Of a DNA stretch of 41,607 nt, positions 24,280 to 30,988 are shown one piece after another (positions within the stretch are counted from its first letter, which is position 1; every line of letters starts with the position of its first letter). Position numbers and translations under genes: made by a program. The notes under the pieces were generated by a model, which was given only the letters and a program-made list of their open reading frames with translations, made no database searches and had not been told where the DNA came from. The DNA is taken from contig USCW01000003.1 of the NCBI GenBank assembly GCA_900553315.1, forward strand, positions 1 to 41,607, written 5' to 3'. The DNA is from an uncultured Eubacteriales bacterium. Lineage in GTDB: Bacteria > Bacillota > Clostridia > Christensenellales > Aristaeellaceae.

Positions 24280-24783
24280 TCATGTACCACTTTTTTCGGC
24301 GCACAGCACCTTCACCCCTGACGGAGCAACGCCGCAATGCGTCTCGCACAACGTCAGCAGCAACGCGCTCTCTCCTTCGCTGAGGCCCTCCTTTTCCGTA
24401 ACAACCGTTACCATGCCCTCACTTCGAACGGCAACGCACGGCGACAAGCGGCTCTTTGTGAGCGCCCCCTCCAGCGCCAGCTCCTCCTCATTCCATTGCA
24501 CCAGCCTTGCCAGCGCCTTCGCCGCATCGTCCAACGTCTGCGTATCTATGTCTGTTCGAGCCAACAGTTTTTCCAAAGAGGCGCGATCATTTTTGCGTTC
24601 CAAGTCGCGACGCTCACGATAACTCTCCAATGCGTCCTGCGTTGTTTCCGTTCCTGCGTTCGGAGGAAGACTGATGTTCGCCGTCCTCGTACTCGGGAAA
24701 AAAATGGCTGATGCCACAGCGATTCCCGTCAGCAGCGCCAAAATCAACAACGAAATTTTATTTTTCTTCAGCCAAGCCTTCAT
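24280..24783 (-). CDS. spoIIIAH: Stage III sporulation protein AH
   Basis: A 167-aa mother-cell channel component with one N-terminal TM helix (ISLLILALLTGIAVASAIFF) and an extracellular ring-forming domain of the YscJ/FliF type. The latter has ESYRERRDLERKNDRASLEKLL, then TQTLDDAAKALARLVQ. SpoIIIAH meets forespore SpoIIQ across the intermembrane space. It is shorter than the Bacillus protein, mostly in the linker. The ATG at 24783 overlaps the spoIIIAG stop by 4 nt; the longer upstream frame is antisense-like shadow of spoIIIAG. It is the last gene of the operon. Confidence 0.9.
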   Translation of the reverse strand: MKAWLKKNKISLLILALLTGIAVASAIFFPSTRTANISLPPNAGTETTQDALESYRERRDLERKNDRASLEKLLARTDIDTQTLDDAAKALARLVQWNEEELALEGALTKSRLSPCVAVRSEGMVTVVTEKEGLSEGESALLLTLCETHCGVAPSGVKVLCAEKSGT

Positions 24784-25178
24784 TGCACGCCCTCCTGTTC
24801 CATGGCGAATACCTCCACCGCACCCGGCTCTAATTGCAACAGCGTTGTCACCGCGCGGATCAGCTTCAGTCTTACCCCAACGTCCTCTGCTCCCTGCGCC
24901 ACGACAATCGCTCCCACTGGTGTTTTGCTGCCCTGCTGCACGGCGGTTGCCGCTTCCTCCGCCCAGCGAACCGCGATTTCTACTTTGCCCGCTCCAGCCA
25001 TGGACGAAAGCACCTGTGCCAGCCGCACTTCTTCGGTGCTGACCACTCCAGCCGTGTCTGTTCCTCCCTGCGGAAGCAGAAGACATGCACCCGTCGCCAG
25101 CGCAATCACCAGCAGCAGGCCGCTGTCTCGACGCAGCTTTTCCCACATCTCGCGCAGCTTATCAAGAGCCTCTTTCAT
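24780..25178 (-). CDS. spoIIIAG: Stage III sporulation protein AG
   Basis: A 132-aa protein with one TM helix (GLLLVIALATGACLLLP, about residues 20-36). Its ring-building motif domain contains VLSSMAGAGKVEIAVRWAEE and ends RAVTTLLQLEPGAVEVF. In Bacillus SpoIIIAG forms a large ring in the feeding-tube complex; this copy is much shorter (Bacillus about 229 aa) and lacks most of the linker. It overlaps spoIIIAF and spoIIIAH by 4 nt each, so translation is coupled. Confidence 0.9.
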   Translation of the reverse strand: MKEALDKLREMWEKLRRDSGLLLVIALATGACLLLPQGGTDTAGVVSTEEVRLAQVLSSMAGAGKVEIAVRWAEEAATAVQQGSKTPVGAIVVAQGAEDVGVRLKLIRAVTTLLQLEPGAVEVFAMEQEGVQ

Positions 25179-25621
25179 TCTACAACCACCGCCTCCGCAG
25201 GAATATCCAGCAAGGCCGAAATTGCTTGCTTCGCTGCATCGCTGTCACCACCTGTCAGGACTATTTCCGCTTTCTCCGGCTTGTTTTGCGCATCCAGCGT
25301 TATGTGAACGGTTCCGCTGCATTCCGCTTGCAGCAGCGCCCCCTGCGCTAGCCATTCCGCATGTGCTGCATACGCCGTTTCCGCTGTCTGCGTTTTCCCT
25401 ACAGACTGGGAAGTAAATAGCGTTTCAATCTCCATTGGTTGGGGAAGCGCGGTTGTCTGTGCCAGCCCGCGCAGTCCGCTCAACCACAGCGATAGTGACA
25501 ACAGACTGAAAACCATTCTTGCCGCCTTGGCTAAGCGGCTGTCTTCCCGCAAAAGCTTTTCAGCCGCCGCCCAGCATAAAGCCAGCCCTGTAAAAGAACG
25601 CAGAAGCGTTTTCCAGTCCAT
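25175..25621 (-). CDS. spoIIIAF: Stage III sporulation protein AF
   Basis: A 148-aa membrane protein with two N-terminal hydrophobic segments (LLRSFTGLALCWAAAE and MVFSLLSLSLWLSGL) and a soluble domain ending VLTGGDSDAAKQAISALLDIP, which resembles the ring-building fold of SpoIIIAF. It is a component of the mother-cell channel. It overlaps spoIIIAG by 4 nt and follows spoIIIAE by 9 bp. Confidence 0.85.
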   Translation of the reverse strand: MDWKTLLRSFTGLALCWAAAEKLLREDSRLAKAARMVFSLLSLSLWLSGLRGLAQTTALPQPMEIETLFTSQSVGKTQTAETAYAAHAEWLAQGALLQAECSGTVHITLDAQNKPEKAEIVLTGGDSDAAKQAISALLDIPAEAVVVE

Positions 25622-25630
25622 CCTATTCTC

Positions 25631-26770
25631 CTATCGCAGCAGCACCGTCAAATTTGTCATGGCTAGAATCTGCGCAATCAGCAGCACATACATAGCAGCC
25701 GCGCACAGCTCCACAATGAAAAGCAACATCAGCGCCTCCGCATAGCTTTCCATGCACTTCAATATACGTCCCTCCGCGACCGGCTGCAAAACCGCTGCCG
25801 TGCCTCGGTACAACACGACGGTTCCGAGCGTCTGCATCAGCGGCATTAGACAGATACCCAAAATCAGCAGCAATCCTGTCGTGCCCAACGCATTTTGGAT
25901 TAGCAAGCTGCCACCCACCAGCGTATCCACCGTATCTGCAAACAGCCCACCAACCACAGGGATGAAATTATCCAGCGCATATTTAGCGGTGCGGATGGTC
26001 ACGCCGTCCAACGCTGAGGCGCCAAGTCCCTGCGTCACGATCACCCCAAGGAACACCGTAAAGCAGATGCCCAGCGTCCACGTTGCCGCCGTATGCAGCA
26101 GCGAAGCCAGACGCGAGAAGCGATTTTCTTCCTCCAGATGATCGACCATAGAAACCAATGCCGACGAGGTGGCCAGCGGCAGCACCACGCGATGAATTGC
26201 CGTCGTCATGGTTCCCGCCGCCGCTACAACCGCAGGCTGAAACAAAGCTGATCCATTGCTTCCCCCCACTGCCGCCAACAGCGTCAGCAATATCGGGAAA
26301 AGATGCTGCATTCCCCCGCTCATACGCTCAACCGTATCTGCTGCAAGCTTAGCTTGATCGATCAAATCGCGCACCATGAATGCGGCTACCAACAGGAAGC
26401 AGCCATAACCTGCTACCTTTGCCCCATGCTTTTCCTGTCCCAGCGCGTTGCAAATGCCTACCGCCAACGCAGGAGCCAGCAAACGCGTAATACGCCACCA
26501 GCTGCCTGTCAATACATTCAGAAAGCGCTGTCCCACCAGCTTTAGTAGCGCATCCATGGAAAGTGTCCATTCCCCACGGGCTATTTTCAGCAGCGTTTCC
26601 CGAAGTCCCTGCGATGCAAAGGGCTCCCCCAGTGAATCCAGCAACTGATCCAACTCGCCCAACTCCAACTGATCAATCGCAGCTTCCATGCCCTTGTCGA
26701 TATTCTCCGCACAAGCCGTCCACGGAAGTAAAAGCAAGCTGAACAGCATCAGCACCGCAAAACGTTTCAT
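25631..26770 (-). CDS. spoIIIAE: Stage III sporulation protein AE
   Basis: A 379-aa polytopic membrane protein. A signal-like N-terminus (MKRFAVLMLFSLLLLPWTACA) is followed by a soluble segment and about seven TM helices, including LLAPALAVGICNALG, SMVDHLEEENRFSRLASLLH and NFIPVVGGLFADTVDTLVGGS, a conserved SpoIIIAE block. It is the core membrane component of the feeding tube. The ATG at 26770 overlaps the spoIIIAD stop by 4 nt; an in-frame extension upstream would run antisense-like through spoIIIAD and is rejected. Confidence 0.93.
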   Translation of the reverse strand: MKRFAVLMLFSLLLLPWTACAENIDKGMEAAIDQLELGELDQLLDSLGEPFASQGLRETLLKIARGEWTLSMDALLKLVGQRFLNVLTGSWWRITRLLAPALAVGICNALGQEKHGAKVAGYGCFLLVAAFMVRDLIDQAKLAADTVERMSGGMQHLFPILLTLLAAVGGSNGSALFQPAVVAAAGTMTTAIHRVVLPLATSSALVSMVDHLEEENRFSRLASLLHTAATWTLGICFTVFLGVIVTQGLGASALDGVTIRTAKYALDNFIPVVGGLFADTVDTLVGGSLLIQNALGTTGLLLILGICLMPLMQTLGTVVLYRGTAAVLQPVAEGRILKCMESYAEALMLLFIVELCAAAMYVLLIAQILAMTNLTVLLR

Positions 26771-27153
26771 GCCGTCAGCTCCAACAACTGCTTCAATAGC
26801 GACAGCAGCATCGGAGCCGCCAAGGTCATCACCAGCACACGTCCTACAGTTTCCACGCGCTCCGCCAAGCCACCCTCCTGCACATCCCGACACACCGAAG
26901 CTGCTAAGTCTGTCAGGAAACAAATACCCATTACCTTCAAAATGGTACGAACATAAGCTGTCTTCAACTGTGCCTGACGGCACAGGTTGTCCAACGCCTG
27001 TGCAAGCCCCGACACTCGGCTCAACGCTGCTGCCAGCAGCATCACGCCCGCCGCCAATGCGATCGCCATTCCCGCTTCGGGACGCATCTGCCGCACCACC
27101 GCCGCGGCAAACGCCGCCGCAATGGCAAAGCCCGCCACACGTATCATCTCCAT
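26767..27153 (-). CDS. spoIIIAD: Stage III sporulation protein AD
   Basis: A 128-aa membrane protein with several TM helices and the conserved block AYVRTILKVMGICFLTDLAA. It works with SpoIIIAC and SpoIIIAE in the channel. I chose ATG at 27153 (MEMIRVAGFAIA), which has GGAGG five bases upstream; an ATG four codons earlier has no RBS, and one two codons later is also possible. It overlaps spoIIIAE by 4 nt. Confidence 0.9.
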   Translation of the reverse strand: MEMIRVAGFAIAAAFAAAVVRQMRPEAGMAIALAAGVMLLAAALSRVSGLAQALDNLCRQAQLKTAYVRTILKVMGICFLTDLAASVCRDVQEGGLAERVETVGRVLVMTLAAPMLLSLLKQLLELTA

Positions 27154-27167
27154 GGGCTCCTCCATCG

Positions 27168-27365
27168 TCAGAATAATTGAAAAATACTCTTCACCTGATT
27201 CAACATTCCAGCAATCATGTCCACCACCATCAACAGCACGATCACGAGCCCCGCTACAGTCGTCAGCATAGCCATTTCCTCCCGCCCCGTGCGCGTCAGC
27301 ACCGAGGCGATGACCGTAACCAGCACGCCCACGCCCGCAATCTTGAACAATAGGTCAATCTGCAC
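27168..27365 (-). CDS. spoIIIAC: Stage III sporulation protein AC
   Basis: A 65-aa two-helix membrane protein: LLFKIAGVGVLVTVIASVL, the charged loop TRTGREEMA, then a second helix and NQVKSIFQLF, matching SpoIIIAC in length and sequence. The start is probably GTG at 27365, with AAGGAG ten bases upstream; a GTG three codons earlier has the RBS only one base away. It sits 14 bp before spoIIIAD and about 22 bp after spoIIIAB. Confidence 0.9.
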   Translation of the reverse strand: MQIDLLFKIAGVGVLVTVIASVLTRTGREEMAMLTTVAGLVIVLLMVVDMIAGMLNQVKSIFQLF

Positions 27366-27387
27366 GCCCCGCACACTCCTTCCCGTA

Positions 27388-27897
27388 TTACAGTAGGAAT
27401 AGCGTCAAACCAATGCCCGCCGTCCATCCCAGCGTGACCGCAAGCCGTCCATCCCGCCGTCTTTTTTCTTCCGCCTGGTGCAACGCCCTTTGTAACCATT
27501 CCTCTGTTTGCGCCACCGCCTGACAACGCAGAGCCAGCGAGCCGTGCTCCACGCCGGCAAACATTCGACTGATTCGTTCCCGTTCTCCCGCCGTCATCCA
27601 ATTCATGCCGCTGTTCTGCAAAGTATCGAACGCATGTGCCGCTGTTTCCCGCGGATATTGCACCATATGCTCCGCAATAGCCATCAACACCGTCTGTGAA
27701 GAACCTGTACAAGCCGATTTTCTGAATACCTCCGGCAGAGGCATAGCGCTTTCTTGCAACAACAGCTGCAGCTTTTGCAGTGTCTCAAGCCACGCCCGCA
27801 ATTCCTGTTCCCGCCGCATTCCTAGTGCGGCCCGACGCATTCCCAGCAAACCGCAACCCACACCGGCAATCAGCGCCATTCCTACACGCAGCTTCAT
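27388..27897 (-). CDS. spoIIIAB: Stage III sporulation protein AB
   Basis: A 169-aa protein with terminal hydrophobic segments (MALIAGVGCGLLG and LAVTLGWTAGIGLTLFLL) around a helical domain: RREQELRAWLETLQKLQLLLQ, then GMNWMTAGERERISRMFAG. It resembles GspF/T2SS-type membrane proteins, as known for SpoIIIAB, and partners the SpoIIIAA ATPase. Its ATG overlaps the spoIIIAA stop by 4 nt. Confidence 0.92.
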   Translation of the reverse strand: MKLRVGMALIAGVGCGLLGMRRAALGMRREQELRAWLETLQKLQLLLQESAMPLPEVFRKSACTGSSQTVLMAIAEHMVQYPRETAAHAFDTLQNSGMNWMTAGERERISRMFAGVEHGSLALRCQAVAQTEEWLQRALHQAEEKRRRDGRLAVTLGWTAGIGLTLFLL

Positions 27898-28799
27898 CCC
27901 AGCGACAACGCGCCGCCCGAGCGGTCATAGAGCGCTGCGACCTGACCGCTGCCTTCCGGGTCAAGCACCGCATAAAAATCAAATATACGCCTCGCCATCA
28001 GCGCAGCTAATGCTGGACGCTGTGCCACCTCATGCAATCCACGTCCATGTACGCTGGCCAGTACCGGCACCCCGGCATATACTGCATCCAATACTGCTTC
28101 CGCGTCTGTCTCCCCAGCTAATTCATCTGTGACAAGCACCTGCGGAGACATACTCCGCAAAAGCCATGCCATAGCCTCTGCCTTTGGGCAATGATCCAGC
28201 ACATCCGTTTGTTCGCCCACATCCAGCTGCGGCACACCGTCCACACAGGCCGCCAGCTCGCTGCGTTCATCTGCAATACTTACGCTGACCGCCTGTTTAC
28301 CGCTGGCCAGCTGTCGTGCCAGATCTCGCAAGAGTGTCGTCTTTCCCGTTCCCGGCAGTCCGATCAGCAACATCGAATGAGCCTGTCCCTGCTGTCTCGC
28401 CCATGGCATCAGCACATCCGCCGCTCTCGGCCATTGCCCCGCAATGCGTAAGCACAGGAACGTCATATTTCGTAGGCTTTGTGTGCCTGTTTCCCCCGGA
28501 AGCACTCGTCCGCAAAGTCCCAAGCGGTGTCCTCCACGCAGCGTAAGAAATCCCTGTCGCGTCTCACTCTCTCGAGCATACAGGCTGTGTTCTGAAAGCG
28601 TCTCCGCCAACTGTTCTACCTCGGAGGCAGTCGGTCGCCATTGCAGCGCAGCTTTACGTGCAGCCGTCACCAGCACAGCAGGACGATCGACCCGCACACG
28701 AATCTCGCGCAGTTCGCCCGGATACAACAGCTCCAGTTCAGACTGCACTTCTTCAGGAAAGCAAGGCGTCAGAAAAGCCTTCGTCTCTTCCCAGTCCAT
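27894..28799 (-). CDS. spoIIIAA: Stage III sporulation protein AA, secretion ATPase
   Basis: A 301-aa cytoplasmic ATPase related to type II/IV secretion motors. Walker A is LPGTGKTTLLRDLA (about residue 150). ISIADERSELAACVDG and LRSMSPQVLVTDELAGETDA (Walker B region) complete the site. RGGHRLGLCGRVLPG is a SpoIIIAA-specific block. It powers the mother-cell to forespore channel late in engulfment. The ATG at 28799 has AAAGGTGG at 7 nt; a TTG seven codons earlier is less likely. It begins 13 bp after the L,D-transpeptidase stop, so both genes may be one transcript. Confidence 0.95.
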   Translation of the reverse strand: MDWEETKAFLTPCFPEEVQSELELLYPGELREIRVRVDRPAVLVTAARKAALQWRPTASEVEQLAETLSEHSLYARESETRQGFLTLRGGHRLGLCGRVLPGETGTQSLRNMTFLCLRIAGQWPRAADVLMPWARQQGQAHSMLLIGLPGTGKTTLLRDLARQLASGKQAVSVSIADERSELAACVDGVPQLDVGEQTDVLDHCPKAEAMAWLLRSMSPQVLVTDELAGETDAEAVLDAVYAGVPVLASVHGRGLHEVAQRPALAALMARRIFDFYAVLDPEGSGQVAALYDRSGGALSLG

Positions 28800-28812
28800 G
28801 CACACACCACCT

Positions 28813-29496
28813 TTACTCAAACAGCGTTAATCCAATAGCCTGATAAAAGGCCCAATCGACTTGATCTCCCTCTGCCAGCCCCAGCGCTTTCCGCGCCTTG
28901 CGCACAGCCGCCATGGTTCCCCGGCCATAGATGCCGTCCGGCCATCCGCCGTAATAGCCCAATGCTTTCAAACGCTGCTGCACCGCCAACACATGACTGC
29001 CGCAATCGCCGCTTTGCAGGGGCCGCAGCGACACATCCAGTAAGCCGTATGGCCCTCCCTCGATCACAACTCTTGTCCAGTTGGGCACCAGTTGATAAAG
29101 CTTCTCCGCGTCCGCCACATACATACGTATGCACCCATGGGAAGCGTTATTCCCGATACTGTTCGGCCGATTGGTGCCATGGATGCCATACTGTCCCCAT
29201 GGCACGTTAAGTCCTAGAAAGCAGGTGCCAAAGCCACTCATCTCTCCCGCAAAGCGACTGTTAATGCGGAACACGCCCAAAGGTGTAGGCATATCTGCAG
29301 TTCCCGTAGCCACGGGCCATTGCTGAACGATCTTTCTCCCTTGATACAGCGTCAGCACCTTCTGATGCACATCAATCCAAATCAGAAAGTCAGCAGCACC
29401 GCCTGCACTTGCTGTATCCGAATGTTGCGGGGCGCATAGCAACAGTGCCATCAGCAGCACGCCCGCAAATCGGCAAACCACATTTTTCCGCCGCAC
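28813..29496 (-). CDS. L,D-transpeptidase (YkuD) with peptidoglycan-binding domain
   Basis: A 227-aa exported protein. After a signal sequence (CRFAGVLLMALLLCAP), a YkuD domain (about residues 35-150) carries IHGTNRPNSIGNNASHGCIRM with the catalytic Cys and His, and PVATGTADMPTPLGVF upstream. A C-terminal PG-binding-1 domain follows (VLAVQQRLKALGYYGGWPDGIYGRGT). L,D-transpeptidases form 3-3 crosslinks. The GTG at 29496 has GGGAGG upstream, and the signal peptide starts there. Its position directly ahead of spoIIIAA and behind a SigE-like promoter suggests expression in the sporulating mother cell, possibly acting on the cortex. Confidence 0.9.
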   Translation of the reverse strand: MRRKNVVCRFAGVLLMALLLCAPQHSDTASAGGAADFLIWIDVHQKVLTLYQGRKIVQQWPVATGTADMPTPLGVFRINSRFAGEMSGFGTCFLGLNVPWGQYGIHGTNRPNSIGNNASHGCIRMYVADAEKLYQLVPNWTRVVIEGGPYGLLDVSLRPLQSGDCGSHVLAVQQRLKALGYYGGWPDGIYGRGTMAAVRKARKALGLAEGDQVDWAFYQAIGLTLFE

Positions 29497-29521
29497 GCCC
29501 CCACCTCCCGCTTGCCTTCTC

Positions 29522-29551
29522 ACCCTATGCAAACAGTCGGCTGAACATGCC
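29522..29551 (-). promoter_or_regulatory. SigE-like promoter of L,D-transpeptidase and spoIIIA
   Basis: On the minus strand GGCATGTT (29544-29551), 14-nt spacer, CATAGGGT (29522-29529), close to the SigE pattern (KMATATT, 14-15 nt, CATACANT). The first half of the -10 fits well and the second half poorly. It lies about 25 bases from the GTG. Confidence 0.4.
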
Positions 29552-29596
29552 AAATCACGGTTCTGCAAATTATTATTTATTTTTCCATTTCAGGGG

Positions 29597-29625
29597 TTGA
29601 CAGGCAGAGGGAGTTGTGCTATTAT
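29597..29625 (+). promoter_or_regulatory. tRNA-Ser promoter
   Basis: TTGACA (29597-29602), 17-nt spacer, TATTAT (29620-29625). Confidence 0.8.
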
Positions 29626-29653
29626 AAATCTCGCCGCTTGATAGCGGACACTT

Positions 29654-29741
29654 GGAGAGTTGGCTGAGTGGTCTAAGGCGCACGACTGGAAATCGTGTGT
29701 GGGCTTATACCCCACCTAGGGTTCAAATCCCTAACTCTCCG
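29654..29741 (+). tRNA. tRNA-Ser (GGA)
   Basis: An 88-nt class II tRNA. The acceptor arm pairs GGAGAGT (29654-29660) with ACTCTCC (29734-29740), with G as discriminator. The D-arm follows as TGGCTGAGTGG. The anticodon stem CACGA encloses CTGGAAA, giving anticodon GGA for UCC/UCU codons. A long variable arm (GTGGGCTTATACCCCAC) and the T-loop GGTTCAAATCC follow. CCA is not encoded. It has its own promoter and a three-hairpin downstream region. I see no duplicated tRNA end that would mark an attachment site. Confidence 0.97.
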
Positions 29742-29749
29742 CGTTCTCG

Positions 29750-29828
29750 TGACCGTTCCCGGTCATTGCGTCTCTGGGTTGCAGCCCAGAGTCCCCCTCG
29801 GATGTTCATGGCATCCGAGGGTTTTTTT
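29750..29828 (+). terminator. Three tandem hairpins ending in the tRNA-Ser terminator
   Basis: TGACCG/CGGTCA and CTCTGGG/CCCAGAG form two short stems. CCCTCGGATG (29795-29804) then pairs with CATCCGAGGG (29812-29821), followed by TTTTTTT (29822-29828), a strong terminator. Confidence 0.85.
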
Positions 29829-29883
29829 GCGTCTCGCCCTCTATCCTATGCCTAATATGTCCATCTGTCAAGAGGGACGCACG

Positions 29884-29915
29884 AAAAAACGGGATGCCCG
29901 TTAAAGGCTCCCGTT
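29884..29915 (-). terminator. Terminator of the small HTH gene
   Basis: In the minus transcript AACGGGA and TCCCGTT pair (29909-29915 with 29888-29894), followed by TTTT. It overlaps the last codons of the HTH gene. Confidence 0.75.
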
Positions 29916-30323
29916 TGGCTCTTCCTCGCGTTTTACCACTTGACCAATATGGATCATGCCATTCCCGTCTATCGACCAGCCAGAGGGCATCTCAGGGGCA
30001 TCCTGTGCCATTTCCGTCTCCTGTGATGGTCTCCGCCAGCGTCGGAAGGCCATTTCCTGCTGAAATCCTGTGTCGTGCATCCGTGGATTCCCGCGAGGTT
30101 TCCCGCTCTCCAGTCTGGCCGAAGTCCGTATTACCGCATACCGCCGCATACCATGCCGCCGATCCACAACCAGCGCCCGAAGATCCTCGGGCACCTGCTT
30201 AATGATCCGCGAGGCCTGACGGCGAGAAATGTGCTTCATGACCATCAAATCCCCCGCCGAAAGCCACTCCCGCCGCATGGCCAAATATTCGTCCTCCGTT
30301 GTTACGAGGATGCAATCAATCAT
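29901..30323 (-). CDS. Unknown small protein with a helix-turn-helix-like segment
   Basis: A 140-aa protein I do not recognise. The N-terminus is MIDCILVTTEDEYLAMRREW. A segment at about residues 24-50 (LMVMKHISRRQASRIIKQVPEDL) looks like a helix-turn-helix of the SRRQAxRI type, as in phage and mobile-element DNA-binding proteins. The C-terminal 60 residues are charged, Met- and Gln-rich and probably disordered. ATG at 30323 has GGAGGG upstream. It is transcribed away from the CRISPR array, between it and the tRNA-Ser, and has its own terminator. It could be a mobile-element remnant. Confidence 0.55.
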   Translation of the reverse strand: MIDCILVTTEDEYLAMRREWLSAGDLMVMKHISRRQASRIIKQVPEDLRALVVDRRHGMRRYAVIRTSARLESGKPRGNPRMHDTGFQQEMAFRRWRRPSQETEMAQDAPEMPSGWSIDGNGMIHIGQVVKREEEPNGSL

Positions 30324-30425
30324 CAATCCGCCCTCCGTCCAACAATCTCTCCCACCCACCAGCAAGCGCGAGCGGGCATGACGGAACAACAATGCGTGAA
30401 ACCGCAGTTTAGCGAGACAGTTGCT

Positions 30426-30523
30426 ATTTCAATCCACGCCCCCGCGCAGGGGGCGACCACCGCGCCGTAGCGGTCAATCTCCGGCAGAAAGATTTCAATC
30501 CACGCCCCCGCGCAGGGGGCGAC
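30426..30523 (-). CRISPR. Type I-C CRISPR array, two repeats and one spacer
   Basis: Two identical 32-bp repeats (30426-30457 and 30492-30523) flank one 34-bp spacer (30458-30491). Read on the minus strand, the repeat is GT, a 7-bp stem (CGCCCCC/GGGGGCG, loop TGCGC) and the 11-nt tail TGGATTGAAAT, the classic I-C form. The cas genes lie upstream in the same direction. No further repeat or degenerate copy follows between 30324 and 30425, which otherwise holds nothing recognisable. The spacer has an open frame throughout (FLPEIDRYGAV on the minus strand). Confidence 0.95.
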
Positions 30524-30685
30524 AGCAAAACCAACCTACATTCTCATGTACACCTTATTATTTTTACACAAATTATACCTACCCCTTGTATTTTTCTTTT
30601 CGGCATCATTCAAATTCATGCAAAAACAAGCTTCAGTATCGGTGCGAATACGGCTGTGTTTTCATGAGCGCTTATACCTCGCACA
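30524..30685 (-). promoter_or_regulatory. CRISPR leader between cas2 and the array
   Basis: This AT-rich 162-bp stretch has no gene and lies at the transcription-upstream side of the array, where a leader and array promoter belong. A TATAAT-like box (GGTATAATTTG on the minus strand) lies about 50 bases before the first repeat. Confidence 0.6.
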
Positions 30686-30976
30686 TCATACCATCAGCAC
30701 GTCGTCCGGCTGATAGGCGGGATGTGCGCCTATATGCTGCACTTTTGTCTGGTAGTGGTTTCCTAGCAAATAAAATCGCAGACTGTCCGTTTTCGGATCA
30801 ATCAGGGCTGTCAGTTCCGCTTGCAGCAGACGAAGCTGTGCCGCATCCACGCTGCACTCAAATACGGAATTTTGCACGCGCTGTCCATGTGCTACACACT
30901 TTTTAGCGACCTGACGCAGACGGCGCTTGCCCGCTGCATCCGTTGTGCTGACATCGTAGGTAATGAGCACCAGCAT
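30686..30976 (-). CDS. cas2: CRISPR-associated protein Cas2
   Basis: A 96-aa adaptation protein of type I-C. It starts MLVLITYDVSTTDAAGKRRL, with the conserved Asp of the first strand, and contains VQNSVFECSVDAAQL. It dimerises and binds Cas1 for spacer integration. The ATG has AAGGAGGG upstream, 12 bp after cas1. It is the last cas gene before the leader. Confidence 0.96.
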   Translation of the reverse strand: MLVLITYDVSTTDAAGKRRLRQVAKKCVAHGQRVQNSVFECSVDAAQLRLLQAELTALIDPKTDSLRFYLLGNHYQTKVQHIGAHPAYQPDDVLMV

Positions 30977-30988
30977 ACCGTCCCTCCT

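Noticed and set aside
24783..25146. Upstream extension of spoIIIAH
   Set aside because: The added residues are Gly/Ser/Arg-rich and overlap spoIIIAG; the SpoIIIAH TM helix begins at the ATG at 24783.
26770..26983. Upstream extension of spoIIIAE
   Set aside because: It overlaps spoIIIAD in another frame and lacks an RBS; the signal-like N-terminus starts at 26770.
29654..29828. tRNA-Ser 3' end as an integration (att) site for the CRISPR block
   Set aside because: No second copy of the tRNA end and no integrase were found in the window; the far boundary could lie outside it.
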